A stretch of DNA of 64,000 nt from Lepus europaeus (GCF_033115175.1 NC_084837.1:66797266-66861265); one strand, 5' to 3'. Positions 26,311-54,678 are shown, numbered from the stretch's first letter. Made by a program: numbers and translations. Notes: generated by a model not told the origin, from the sequence alone.

Positions 26311-27616
26311 CCTTAGCTTGTGGTTCTCGTGCCTACTCTGGCTCCACTCCATTAAGGGAGTTCCAGACAGAGAGTAGCTGGGTTTGATTCTCACCTCCTA
26401 CAACTCCCACCACTCCCGTGTCAGGCCCGACTTTCAGGATTCTACAACAGAATCACTGTGTGGGCTTGGGCTTGGGCCTGGGCCTGCTGGCAACTTTCTG
26501 AATCGGGACCTTAATGTACAAAGCACTCTCCCCGAGCCACCCTCACAGGACCCAGGAAAACACCTTTGGGATATTACAACGCCAAGGGCAAGGCAGGACT
26601 ACACCAGACCTTATAATTCCTCCTTAAGCTCTGGAAAGAGTCCCCCCAACACACGCAGGGCCAGGAAGCTGCTGTTGCCCTCCCTCAACCCTCACCCCAG
26701 TATGTGCTCCTCACCTGTGGAGCTGAGGGGGCTCAGTGGGCGGGAGGCAGTGAGGAGGCGTGGTCAGGACAGCCCTCAGCAGTGAGTTTTTTTTTTCACG
26801 TGTGGATTTCAGGGTTTTCTCCTCCAGCCTCGCATTGTGGGGGTCAAGTCCCTGTCTGAAACCCCCACCGAGCTTCCCTGTCCCCTCCCGTAGTCCTTCT
26901 CCCAGTGTCTTGTCTGATACACTGAGAACCCGCACTGCCGTCCTCCGCTTGGCTAGCCCTTCCCGTCACTCCCCTACGTCTGCGTCCCCACTGTGCCGAA
27001 GTACGGACTTCTGCAGCTGAAGTCTTCGGGTGATGCATCCTGCCAAGGTCTCCGACTTCTGAAAATCTTTCAAATGGGAAAAGTCAACCGGGACCCTCGC
27101 CCTGTGTTGTGAATTCCATCAGGTTGTGGGGCTTTGCTTTCAGACTTTTCCCTCTCTCCAAGGCTGGCGCAGTGGTGGCCAAAGACATCTTCCTGTAGCC
27201 CCTTAAAATGTCTCTTGCTGGCCCCTTGTGAGCACTCGCCAGGTTCACACCGATGGTTCTATAATCCTGTTTGACCTGGCCTCTGAATCCAGTGCTTTGC
27301 AAACATTGTAGCATGCTACCCTCTCCTCTGGCAGGACTTGGGTGCTCAGAGCAGTGACAACCTGAATAAAGACAAAGGTGGAGTCAGGGTTTGAGTTGCA
27401 GGCTGAAGGTTCGCAGGCTCATCCTTCAGCCATAGCGAGCTGTATTTGCTTCATGATGTTTTTGGCCAGCCTGTTGCCTTCTGCCTTACTATTGCCGTCT
27501 ATTAGTCACTATAAACATCAAGGTGTTTTCTGGGTTTTTTGTTTTTGCATTATGAACATCACTATGCTGCCTTTGGCTCTATGCTAGTATTCTTGGCATT
27601 GCTAACGACTCAGACA

Positions 27617-27862
27617 TTTGTTTTTATTTGGGAGGCAGAGACAGCCAAAGAAATGTCACGTCTGCTGGACTGTGGAAGCCGGGAGCTGGGGATTCGATCC
27701 AGATCTCCAGTGACCCGACTTCTTGAGGCCTTCCTGGGCCACAGTAGAGAGCTGGCCTGAAAGAGGAGCAACTGGGACAGAACCGGCGCCCCAACCGGGA
27801 CTAGAACCCGGGGTGCCGGCGCCGCGGGTGGGGGATTAGCCTAGTGAGCCACGGCACCGGCC
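27617..27862 (-). repeat. Composite or internally deleted C-repeat SINE
   Basis: An old-looking tail part (to about 27726) is joined to a young-looking head part (27727-27862) that ends GAGCCACGGCACCGGCC. Either one copy with an internal loss or two copies fused. Confidence 0.75.
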
Positions 27863-28030
27863 GGTACTTGGGTTCTTATCACCCACATGGGAGAACTGGA
27901 TTGAGTTGCAGGCTCCTGTCACTGGCCTGGCCCAGCCCTGGTTGTTGCAGGCATTTACATAGTTAACCAGAGGATGGAAGATCTCTATCTCCTTGTTTTT
28001 CAAGTAAAATGAACAAGTAAATAGACAGAT
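27863..28030 (+). repeat. C-repeat SINE fragment, sense
   Basis: Second half only: GGTACTTGGGTTCTTATCAC, CCAGAGGATGGAAGATC, then CAAGTAAAATGAACAAG. It abuts the antisense composite copy. Confidence 0.75.
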
Positions 28031-28146
28031 AATGTTTAATAAGTTTTGTGAGGATTAAGGAGACAATTTGCTTGAATGTATTATAGGATCTCACACAAAA
28101 TGAACCTGTGTCATTGCCTCTCCAGACCATTTAACCTTGAATGAGG

Positions 28147-28481
28147 GCCTAGTGTTATGGCACAGTAGATAAAGCCTGCAATGCTAACATCCCATATGAG
28201 TGTGAGTCCTGGCTGCTCAACTTCCAATACAGGTCCCTGCTAGTGTGCCTGGGAAAGCAGTGGAAGATGGCGCAAATGCCATCCCTGCTACCTGTGTGGG
28301 TGACCCAGATGGGAGTTCTTGGCTCCTGGCTTAGGTCTTGCCCAGCCCTGACCATTGCAGCCATGTGGGGAGTGAACCAGCAGTTGAAAGCTCTCTCTCC
28401 CTCTGTCTCCAACCCTTCTCTCTCTCTCTCTCTCTGTAACTCTTCCTTTCAAATATAAAAAATAAATTAAAAAAAAAAAAG
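28147..28481 (+). repeat. C-repeat SINE, sense
   Basis: Head GGGCCTAGTGTTATGGCAC, body, CT tract, and tail TTTCAAATATAAAAAATAAA. Confidence 0.88.
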
Positions 28482-28544
28482 CCTTAAATGCTAGGCCAAG
28501 GAAGCTGTTTCCTAAAATAGGCCTTCCATTCACTTGTAGCAGTG

Positions 28545-28656
28545 AGTACAGAAGGAAGCATGAAAATTTAGGTCTACAAGAGGTCTTAGCAGAATTCCTT
28601 TATGTTCCTGGTGAAACAATTGAGGCCTAGAGAGCTCAGGGTCACACAGTGATGTT
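28545..28656 (-). repeat. MIR fragment, antisense
   Basis: Reverse MIR core: GAAACAATTGAGGCCTAGAG, GCTCAGGGTCACACAGTG. Cut by the following SINE. Confidence 0.6.
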
Positions 28657-29025
28657 AGAAGTCCTTGCTGGGGCCAGTGCTGAGGCTCAGCGGGTTAATG
28701 CCCTGGCCTGAAGCGCCGGCATCCCATACCATATGGGCGCCGGTTCTAGTCCTGGCTGCTCCTCTTCCCATCCAGCTCTCTGCTATGGCCTGGGAAAGCA
28801 GTAGAAAATGGCCCAATTGCTTGGGCCCTGCACCCGCATGGGGGACCCGGAGGAAGCTCCTGGCTCCTGGCTTCAGATCAGCGCAGCTCCAGCCGCTGCA
28901 ACCATTTGGGGGGTGAACCAGCGGATGTCAGACCTCTATCTCTCTCTCTGCCTCTCCTCTCTCTGTGTAACTCTGACTTTCAAATAAATAAATAAATCTT
29001 TTAAAAAAATAAAAGAAGTCCTTGC
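28657..29025 (+). repeat. C-repeat SINE with 12-bp target duplications
   Basis: SINE at about 28669-29013: head GGGGCCAGTGCTGAGGC, body, tail CAAATAAATAAATAAATC. Flanked by AGAAGTCCTTGC at 28657-28668 and 29014-29025. Inserted into MIR sequence. Confidence 0.92.
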
Positions 29026-29544
29026 AACCAGTGCATTTTGGGCGGTCGGTCCTGGAGTCCCACACTGGCCTCCCGCCTCCGAGAAGGAAGCGCGTTCATG
29101 TAAAGTTCATCTGAGGTCACAGTCTGCCGGCGGGAGGATTTCTGTGAAGTCAGCTGGAGAGATTCCCTGGCCCTTTGCAGCCAGGCTGGGAACCAGGGAG
29201 GGAGGCCACCAGCTCGCCACGTCACACCCCAGGATGTGACAAGGCCAGGATGAAGTGGCCTCTGGATGATGTAGGGATGGGAGGCGGTGTCACCAGGGAC
29301 AGCCTCCTCCTCTCTCTTCACAGAGCCAACCCCTGGGGAGTCAGGGGGCAGGGCTGGTGCAGGCTCAAGTCTCCGAGCATCAGTGGAGTCCCACACACGT
29401 GGAGAGTGTGGAGCTGTGCCCTCAGAGCCACCCCTTCTCTTACTGACTCGTTCTAACAAGATTCAGTGAGGTGCCAGCGCAGCTAACGGCTCTCCGTACA
29501 CTCCTGTTAGTTGGACACATGCAGCCTGCGCTAGAGAGGCAGGA

Positions 29545-29800
29545 TACAGCGGTAGTCAAGGACATGGTCTCTGCATTAAATTCCTGGATTCCTATCTAGT
29601 CCTTCCACATTCATCCTGGGTGACTCAGAGCAAATTGTTTCCATCTCTCTGTGCTTCGGTTTCCAAGCCTGTGAAATGGGATCACATTGTACCTGCCTGC
29701 CTGCTGGGATGTTCTGAGTGAACTAACACATTTCAGGCACTTGCATGAGTGCAGGGCACACTGCAAGCTCTGTGCGCATTCATTGTTATCACTGGACCAT
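29545..29800 (+). repeat. MIR element, sense
   Basis: MIR order: GTAGTCAAGGACATGGTC, GGGTGACTCAGAGCAAATTG, CGGTTTCCAAGCCTGTG, CAGGCACTTGCATGAGTGC. Confidence 0.65.
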
Positions 29801-29989
29801 CATCTTCTGAAGGCTCCCACTTAGTAGCTAAATATCGGTTTATTGTTTTAGAATTGTCAGGGCACTTACAATCTGGGGTTTTCTCCTTTTAACATGTTTA
29901 TTACCTGTCTGCTTTTAAGTTCTATAGGAGGGTCTACACAGCGGATATAATAGATGCTTGGCGAATACTTGGGGAATTGAGCAGAATAC

Positions 29990-30140
29990 ATCATTGGAAC
30001 AGTTGTAATTCCATCCCCATTTTGTGGAGGAGAAAACTCAGGCATGGAGAGTTTCCCTTGATTGCTCAGAAGTCACCCCAGCAAGGATCGAATTTAATTT
30101 GACTCGAGTCCCCATTCTTAAGGGCTATGCTGAACTGACT
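29990..30140 (-). repeat. MIR fragment, antisense
   Basis: Reverse MIR core: TCCCCATTTTGTGGAGGAG, AAAACTCAGGCATGGAGAG, CAAGGATCGAATTTAATTTG. Confidence 0.6.
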
Positions 30141-30493
30141 CCTTAATTCTTAGCTAGGAAGTGGGTAGGATGCCCACATCTTGTCCACTTTCTCTTCTCT
30201 GAGTTGGAGCAGAAGCAGGGACTGGAAAGTTAGGGAAAGAGGCGATGGTCCAATTTGCATTGCTCTCCTACAGAGATCAGCCTCAGCACCTCCTGTCCTC
30301 CTCCACTCCCTTCCACATGGTCCCGAGCTCTTCCACCCAGACTCACCCTCACCCTCTTCTCCATCCTCAACGCCACCTGATTTCTTCTCTATCCCTGTTA
30401 TGTTCTCGTCTTCATCCCTCTCCCTGTGAGGGAGGGCTGGGGTTGGACTTTGTCCCAAAGCCTGGGGCCAGCATCTATGACCCAGGCTAGGGA

Positions 30494-30495
<2 letters not shown>

Positions 30496-30527
<32 letters not shown>

Positions 30528-30780
30528 CTCTATGTCGGGGCCATTATGGTAAAGCCACCACCTGCAGTGCTGGCATCCCATATGGGCGCCAGTTAAGACC
30601 CGGCTGCTCCTCTTCTGATCCAGCTCTCTGCTATGGCCTGGGAAAGCAGTAAAAGACGGCCCAAGTTCTTGGGCCCCTGCACCAGCATGGGAGACCCGGA
30701 AGAAGCTCCTGGCTCCTGGCTTCAGATGGGTGCAGCTCCGGCCATTGCAGCCAATTGGGGAGTGAACCAGCAGATAGAAG

Positions 30781-30824
<44 letters not shown>

Positions 30825-30893
30825 CTCCTTCTCTCTGTGTGACTCTGACTTTCAAATAAATATTTTAAAAATAAATAAAAATAAAAACTGTGA
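30496..30893 (+). repeat. T29 tract followed by sense C-repeat SINE
   Basis: A run of 29 T at 30496-30524 sits 10 nt before the SINE head (GGGGCCATTATGGTAAAG, from 30534). The SINE runs through a CT tract to the tail CTTTCAAATAAATATTTT. Confidence 0.88.
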
Positions 30894-32099
30894 CAATAAA
30901 ATTTTCAATGAATTTCCTCTGCCGCGCCCTCCCCCAGTCCTCCTTCTCTGGATGTTTTTATAGCCTCCCTTGTTTACGTGTTTCCCAGTGCCTAACCTCT
31001 CTCTCAGGTGGTGAGTTGGTGCGTCACCCAAGAGTTGCCTGTTTCCATCTCCCAGCCCGCTTCCCATGGGGCATGTGTCACAGGTCCCAGGCAGGCTGAG
31101 TCCTGGTGGAAGATGCTTCTCCCCAACTCCCCCAGTTCTTGACTTCCAGGCGCCTCCTGGAAACCTTCCTGCAGAGTTAGGGAGGCACAATTCTGAGCGG
31201 GGCTCACATCTGGAGTCTGCCTTGGGTGTGGAGTCAGGACTGAGGCTACTCAAGTTCATGACAGCATATCCCTCTGTGCAGCTGGACATACAGGTGCTTG
31301 GCATCGCCTGGGGTCTGGGCGACATTGGCTGGGGATCCATCTTTGGAGATCACAGGGCCTTCTGGAGACCCTCACTTGGCCCCTAGCATGGCAGGTAGGT
31401 CAGAGGTTATACTCACGACAGCTTACTTACTCCATTCTCCATCCAGCAAGGACAGATGGATTAACGTGGCACAGATAGATGTTTGAGCAGTTTGTAGAAG
31501 GGAATAAGGCAGGCATTGATGGATCAGATTTAGAAATAAAGCTGAGGCTGAGATGTGAATGTGAAGATGTGTGGTGGAGCCCAGGGTTAACGACTGCTGT
31601 AGCCTGTGAGGGGCAGGGGCTTGGAGGCCAGGGGACGTGACACTGTTCCCGCACAGGTGAACTCGTAGTCACCGTGCACTTGCACTGGTGCCATCCTCTC
31701 GTGCTCACACATTTGCTCATCTGTATAATTGTGTGGGCCAGTGGCACCGTCTGACTTCCCAGTGCCCTCATAGATATTCAAATAAGCAAGGACACACGCT
31801 TGGAGAAGTGATGGGATTTTCTTCTGTAGCTCTTTATGGATAAAATTGGTACTAGAATCCTTGGTCTCTCAGCTCCTAATCTGATGTTCTTTTAGCCTTG
31901 TCACAGAGAGACCCCCAGCATGGAGAGGTGGCAACCAGAGGCGTTTGACCTGGTCAAAGAGGAGGGTTAGACCAACGAGGAGAGGAGCCCAGGGTAGGGA
32001 TGTGAATATGGCCTGAATCTCTTCCTATCACTACTGCCTGGAGAAGCCCCTGCCCCAGTTCTTCCACCCAGGAGAAATGAGTACACTATGCCCACCAGA

Positions 32100-32490
32100 A
32101 GACAGGTACAAGAGTGTTCACAGCAGCTTTATTCATGACCACCAAAACCCAGAACCAACTCGGATGTCTATCAACAGAAGAATGGGTACAAAAGTGTGGC
32201 ACACCGCTCCAATGGGATGCTACCCAGCAGCAAAAGCAGCAAACTATGGATACATGGCATGGATGGGCCACAGAGGCCTCAGGACACTCGGTGAGAGAGG
32301 CAGTCTCAAGAGAATACATTCAGTAGGATCAAAACTGGAGCCACAGAAATCACTTTGACAGTTGCTCTAAGGTATTGGGTGAGACCAGCTGGACAGGGGG
32401 ACAAGGGGAGCTTCTGGGGTGATGGAGACATTGAAATGTTCTCTCTCTTGATCTGAGTTGTACATTTCCTGTATGCAAATTACATCTCAA
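32100..32490 (+). repeat. Old LINE-1 3' region
   Basis: Phrases of the L1 ORF2 end and 3' UTR: GTGTTCACAGCAGCTTTATT, CGGATGTCTATCAACAGAAG, GAATGGGTACAAAAGTGTGG, and GAGTTGTACATTTCCTGTAT at the end. Confidence 0.75.
32128..32133 (-). terminator. DUOX2: Candidate DUOX2 poly(A) signal
   Basis: The first AATAAA on the minus strand below the DUOX2 stop (TTTATT on +). It would give a 3' UTR of about 1.2 kb, but it lies in an old LINE-1 fragment and may not be used. Confidence 0.3.
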
Positions 32491-33342
32491 TTCAAAATAG
32501 TTCACAGCTCAGCTTTTTAGGACAGAGTTGGGTGAAGAAGGAAAAGGAAAGATCATGCACAGCCGAGTACGGTGGTGCCGTCCCAGGCTGGCTCCTGTGG
32601 AAGGTGACCAACTGCCCTGACCTGCCTGGGATGGCAGGTTTCCTGGGACAAGAAACTTTCAGTGCTAAAACTGGGACAGTCCTGGGCAGACGGGGAAGCT
32701 GAACCCTCGACTCCTGGGGGTGGGTGGGGCATTGAGAGGGTGTCTGGGATACCTGGTGGAGGCTGAACTTCCTCTGACCACAGCCCAGGGATGCTCCAGT
32801 GAGCTCAGAGAGGGGCCCGCCAGGGGTCAGGGCAGTGGGCATCCCTGGATGACATTAGGAACCTCAGGCTGGGCCGGCATCTTTGCTCCCTGGCGCCCTC
32901 CTCAAGGCTCCTGACCCCTCTGGGAGCAGGAAGCAGTGGGAGCGAGCCTGCCCCTGTGCAGTGGGAGGAAACAGACCCCCAAAAGACTGAGTTGAGGACA
33001 TCGTGCTCTCTAGGCTCTGGGCATCACTCAGAGGTATCCCCATCCTTCCTCCTGCAAATGCCTTGACCAAGAAAATACCAACTCAACACAGCAATGCTGT
33101 GGAGGTCAAACAGACGTGGGGCCTGTTGGAGGCAAGCACAGCTCCACTGGGTCACAAGTAGAGACCGCCCCCTCTCTGCTCGGCTTGCCTCAACCCGCAA
33201 GGGCTTGAGCTGGGGTTGGGCTGGTCTCCTCCACCTTCTCAGAGCATGGGACAGAGCAGGCCAGGCGGGGGGAGGGGGGGGATGAGGTGGCTTCAGATAG
33301 AAAGTGCAGGCGGGGCCAGAGAGAGGAGGGCAGGGGGCAGGC

Positions 33343-50620
<17,278 letters not shown>

Positions 50621-51364
50621 ACTGATCCTGCAGGCTGGGGGCGGGCGGGGTGTGTGAGCCATGCACGCTGGCTACTACTCCAAGCACTCTCCGATGGGCC
50701 GTGCCGCTGGTGAAGGCGCGCCAGCTGTGGCCAGTTCTGGAGCCAAACTGTTAGGAGCATCCCTGAGCACCTACATTCGCACGCCAGTCTGTCCGAGACC
50801 ACTGGCAGCTCTGGAGGTGTCGGCGCTGCTCCCCACCTTTCACCCTGTTCTGCAGCTAACTTCGGACACAGGGGCACGAGTCCTCCAGGGCTTGTCAGTC
50901 CCCAGCAGGACTGGTCAGCGTCCCAGGGCCCTGGCCCAAAGCCTGCAAACCGCCCTCAGCCTCTTAAGTACCGCTTCTCCCAGAGGTGGTAGGGAAGAGC
51001 AAGACTAATGAGCTGGGACCCCAGGACCTGAAGCCCACCCAGCCTCCCGCAAACAGGCGCCTGAGCGTGACGGGCCAGAGGTTGGGGAAGCCAGGTTCCC
51101 AACTCTTGGTGCAGCCTCCGGGGTAAGGCTCCCGTGGGCTTCAGGCGTCCTCTCCGCTCTCGCAGTCTTTGCCTCTCTGCTCTGCTGCCGGCTTCCACTC
51201 CCCAAGCCCGGCGGATCCTCAGCCTTCCCAGCTGCACTCTCACCCTGCGCTCTGAGTCCTCGGTCTCACCGCCGCACAGGTGTCAACTCAGGCCAGACCT
51301 GGCCTCAGGGGTGAATATCTGGACCCGGGGCTCGCCCCTCTGCTGTGAAGGTGGGGCTCCTCTC

Positions 51365-51397
51365 ATTTGCATAACGCCCTCCGCCCCTCATTTGCAT
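51365..51397. promoter_or_regulatory. Paired octamer motifs ATTTGCAT
   Basis: Two identical ATTTGCAT (ATGCAAAT on -) at 51365-51372 and 51390-51397, spaced 25 bp and both preceded by CTC. The octamer is the classic POU-factor site; use here is inferred. They lie about 65-95 bp upstream of the DUOXA2 TATA box. Confidence 0.6.
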
Positions 51398-51459
51398 GAC
51401 CTCTTCCCTCTTGGACCCTGCCGCTGGGGCAGGTAGGGACGACCTACCACCCACGTTCC

Positions 51460-51467
51460 TATAAAAA
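51460..51467 (+). promoter_or_regulatory. DUOXA2: TATA box (TATAAAAA) of DUOXA2
   Basis: A consensus TATA box on +, 235-243 nt before the DUOXA2 ATG. It predicts transcription starting near 51490-51500. Confidence 0.75.
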
Positions 51468-51702
51468 GGGTCCGGGTTCCACTCAATTTCCAAACGCAGC
51501 AGAGCCGGCCAAGTAATCCATCAAGACCAGTGAGAAATAATTAAGCTCGCTGGCTGGCCCGGCTCTGCCTACGCCAACCCCAGGGCGCTCCGGGACAACA
51601 ACGGGACTCTGCATTTCCTCGGGGCGGAGCCGCGGGGTTCACATTTGACGGTACCCCCAAGGTTCCCGCAACCCCAGCCCGCTCACCCGGCCCGTCTGCA
51701 AG

Positions 51703-51849
51703 ATGACTCTGTGGAATGGTGTGCTGCCGTTCTACCCCCAGTCTCCTCATGCGGCCGGCTTCTGCGTGCCTCTGCTCATAGTCATTGTGGTCTTCTTGGC
51801 CTTTGCTGGCAGCTTCCTGCTCATCTTGCCTGGGATCCGCGGTCACTCG
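51703..51849 (+). CDS. DUOXA2: DUOXA2 exon 1, coding part
   Basis: Residues 1-49, [20 protein letters not shown] to GIRGHS. ATG chosen by match to the human N-terminus. Donor GTAAGG. Confidence 0.96.
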
Positions 51850-54678
51850 GTAAGGGGGTGCGGGGGAAGCTCGGGGAGGAGGAATGGGCATCCAAGACAG
51901 ATCAGGGTGTCAAGGGCCTCCAAGAGGAGTCAAGCTGAGACTCAGGTAGAGCAAATTTCCAAGGCTGCTGCAGCCAGCACCGCTTCCCAGGAACATTCTG
52001 GAGAGGGACCCTGTCCCCAGCTGCTGCATAGACAGGGTGCCCAGTTCAGTAATCCTAGAGCAGATTCTGGGCTTCACATGCCATGGGGCCTCCCACCTCC
52101 ATCCAGACTCTGCAATCCCACCCTGGTTGGTCCTCTGCACCTGCTTGGAGCCAAGAGGACAGCCAGCCACGGCCAGCAGCTCCGGCTACTAGGTTTCCTC
52201 TTTGTGTCGGGTTAATATACAGGTGTCTGGGTGCACCACCCTCAAGGCGCAGAATTCCAGACTGGATCCCAAGTCCGAGTGTATTTCATCAGACTTCCCT
52301 CCACCTGCAGAACCTGGGCCGTGCATTTTTTTCTAGTCTGAGAGGGTCCAGGGTTTCTTTGTCTTGCTCTGTGTTGGTTTCCCAGGGAACTGGTGTGCCC
52401 AGAAGTATATCTGCATTGCCAGCTCCTCTTACCTGGCCACCAGGCCCTGGGGCCTCCCTCTTCTGGAGGCGATGACCCTAGCCTGCCTGGCACTTCTAGA
52501 CTCACTGAGCCTCAACCAGAAGTGACTGGACCAGGAAGTGGGGCCAGATCGGGCGCCAGACGGCTGGGGCATTGAAGGTGGCTGGCTGCAGGGCGGACCG
52601 GGAAGTGCGGCTGGGGAGGGGGAAGCACAGGCCAGAGGACGTCAGAAATGCCAGTGGCCCAGGGCAGTCTTGGAAAAGCATGCCCAGCAGCTTGACCTTT
52701 GGAGAAAGGTCAGGCGCGTGACTAGAGATTGAGGTGCAGTGGGGTCACTGGAGGTCTCGGGGACTCCCTGGGGAGGTGCCTGGCCTGATGGGAGTGCCTG
52801 TTCCTGCAGCGCTGGTTCTGGTTGGTGAGAGTTCTTCTCAGTCTGTTCATAGGCGGAGAAATTGTGGGTGAGTGTGTGGTGCAGCCCAAGGGGAGTGGAA
52901 TGGGCCCAAGGAAGGAGGCGGGGAGGGGTTGGTTTCCTGTTGCCTCTTCCCAGCTCCAGCTAGTTCTTAGCTTCCCTGCCCTTACCATGCGCTTACCCTG
53001 ACCCCTAGACCCTGATGTCTCTGCACAGTTCCACGTCCCATCACCCCTCTGCTAATTCACCTCTTCATCCCCACCCCTGTCGCGTGGTGTGCCCACAGCT
53101 GTGCACTTCAGCGGAGAATGGTTCGTGGGTGGAGTGTTCACCAACACATCCTACAAAGCCTTCAGCACGGAGCAAGTGCAAGGCCACGTGGGTCTGCACG
53201 TGGGCCTGGTGGGTGTCAATATCACGCTCAAAGGTGAGGAGGCTGCTGCCAGGCGGATTCCTGGCGCGGGGGAGTGGAGCAGGGGCAGCTCGGAGGACCG
53301 CTCACAGCCCACAGCCCAGCTAGCCTCTCCCGTCGGGCTCGCCCCACCCCCACTCTCCCATCCGAAGCCGCTCCTGTCTGAGGCTGTTGGGGTCCTTTGG
53401 CTGTGCGCAGGGACTCCCGTGAAGCAGCTGAATGAGACCATTGACTACAACGAGCAGTTCACCTGGCGTCTGGACGAGGACTACACCAAGGAGTACGTGG
53501 ACGCGCTGCAGAAGGGACTGCCGGACCCGGTGCTGTACCTAGCGGAGAAGTTCACGCCGAGCAGCCCTTGCGGCCTGTACCAAAAGTACCACCTGGCGGG
53601 CCACTACGCCTCGGCCACGCTGTGGTGAGCCTGGGGGAAGGCCCACCGCGCTAGGCTTGACTGCGGGCGGGAGGATCTGGAGGGCCGCGAGGGAGTCCGG
53701 AGAGGCCCAGCAATGGTTTGGCGCTCGGGAACCTACTTCTCCCGGCAAAGCCCTTCCCCGGGGATTCCCCTGCGCCTCCGCGGCCTCCGCGCAGCGGTAG
53801 CACCGGCCCGGGAGCGAGGCTGCGGGAACCGGGGCGCGCGGGGCACGGCTGCTCACGGTCGCCCCCTCCCACAGGGTGGCCTTCTGCTTCTGGGTCATCA
53901 CCAACGCGCTGCTCTCCATGCCGGCCCCGCTCTACGGCGGCCTGGGGCTCCTGGTCACTGGCGCCTTCGTCCTCTTCTCCATCTTCGCCTTCGCCTCCAT
54001 CTCCACCGTGCCGGTCTGCCCGCTCCGCCTCGGCTCCTCGGCATTCGTCACGTACTACGGCGCCGCCTTTTGGGTCACGCTGGCAACAGGTGGGGACCGA
54101 GGCGGCGGGCGCTGGGCGCTGGGCGCTGGGCGCTGGGAGGCGGCGGGTGCGGACGCGGTTCCCAGCGGTTTAGCGCGCCCGTTCCAGCTTGCAAAATGAG
54201 TTCCCATCTACCGTCGTGGCGCACGGGGACGGACGGGCACCACTGTGCCCATTTTACAGATGCGGTTCAGAAGGGCTCGGTGCCTGGCCCCGCTTAGCGC
54301 GCGAGCCCGGGGATGGTGCCCTCCGCGTCAGAAGCCCTTTTGCGTGGGGTGTGTGTGTGTGTGTGTGTGTCTGGGGAGCAAGCTGAGGGGTCGGCTCCAA
54401 CATATGGGGCTGGGGGTGCCAGGCTCTGACCTGGATCCCTGCCTCCCTCCCCCTGCCGCTCTCTCTCGGGCGGCGCCGCAGGCATCCTGTGCCTGCTGCT
54501 CGGAGGGGCAGTGGTGTGTGCCCACTACGCTGCACCCAGCGCTCTCCGCACCTTTCTGGACCTCCGCGACCTCGACTACAGCGGCCCGGAGAAAGAAGGC
54601 GGCGCGCCCCTCTTCCTCAGCAACGCGCTGGACAAGCAGTTCCAGCCCCCGGACTTCAGCATCACCACAAACCTGTGA
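51703..54678 (+). CDS. DUOXA2: DUOXA2, dual oxidase maturation factor 2, complete
   Basis: ER-resident multi-span membrane protein that lets DUOX2 fold, leave the ER and work at the cell surface; in human its loss causes thyroid dyshormonogenesis. Six coding exons (51703-51849, 52810-52867, 53099-53233, 53411-53624, 53875-54089, 54482-54678) join to 966 nt, 321 aa plus TGA (human 320). It starts [20 protein letters not shown]; membrane spans are evident near 22-42, 50-68, 185-210, 214-235 and 258-275. An extracellular loop at about 70-180 has sequons NTS, NIT and NET, and the family block [20 protein letters not shown]. The C-terminal tail is poorly conserved but ends ITTNL like human. All introns are GT-AG. 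Confidence 0.97.
52810..52867 (+). CDS. DUOXA2: DUOXA2 exon 2
   Basis: A 58-nt exon, [19 protein letters not shown]. Acceptor GTTCCTGCAG, donor GTGAGT. The intron before it (51850-52809) has no repeat I can name. Confidence 0.95.
53099..53233 (+). CDS. DUOXA2: DUOXA2 exon 3
   Basis: Residues about 69-113, [20 protein letters not shown] to VNITLK. Acceptor GTGCCCACAG, donor GTGAGG. Confidence 0.96.
53411..53624 (+). CDS. DUOXA2: DUOXA2 exon 4
   Basis: Residues about 114-184, [20 protein letters not shown] to GHYASATL. Acceptor GCTGTGCGCAG, donor GTGAGC. Confidence 0.97.
53875..54089 (+). CDS. DUOXA2: DUOXA2 exon 5
   Basis: Residues about 185-256, [20 protein letters not shown] to FWVTLAT. 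Two or more membrane spans. Acceptor CCTCCCACAG, donor GTGGGG. Confidence 0.96.
54107..54134. repeat. Four-copy GGGCGCT tandem repeat in DUOXA2 intron 5
   Basis: Four perfect heptamers starting 18 nt after the exon 5 donor. Confidence 0.95.
54349..54370. repeat. (GT)11 microsatellite
   Basis: Eleven uninterrupted GT units in DUOXA2 intron 5. Confidence 0.95.
54482..54678 (+). CDS. DUOXA2: DUOXA2 exon 6, coding end
   Basis: Residues about 257-321, [20 protein letters not shown] to FSITTNL, TGA at 54676-54678. Acceptor GCGGCGCCGCAG. Confidence 0.95.

Larger units (their letters stand above)
14478..33342. other. SORD-DUOX2 intergenic interval, no gene recognised
   Basis: About 18.9 kb between the SORD stop and the DUOX2 stop, including both 3' UTRs. 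It holds SINEs, MIR pieces, LINE remnants and simple repeats listed separately. Unique stretches such as 17150-18340, 22350-22970, 23110-23990, 26310-27600 and 30900-32090 contain only short open frames with no recognisable protein and no splice-linked exons that I could see. Confidence 0.7.
50628..51702. promoter_or_regulatory. Divergent DUOX2-DUOXA2 5' region, probable shared promoter
   Basis: The two start codons face away from each other over 1.08 kb. The interval must hold the DUOX2 untranslated first exon and both promoters. A TATA box and paired octamers lie in its DUOXA2 half. No repeats were seen in it. Confidence 0.75.

Noticed and set aside
26384-26785. A 133-codon open frame in the intergenic region
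   Set aside because: Low-complexity composition, no recognised domain, no splice-linked neighbours; likely chance.
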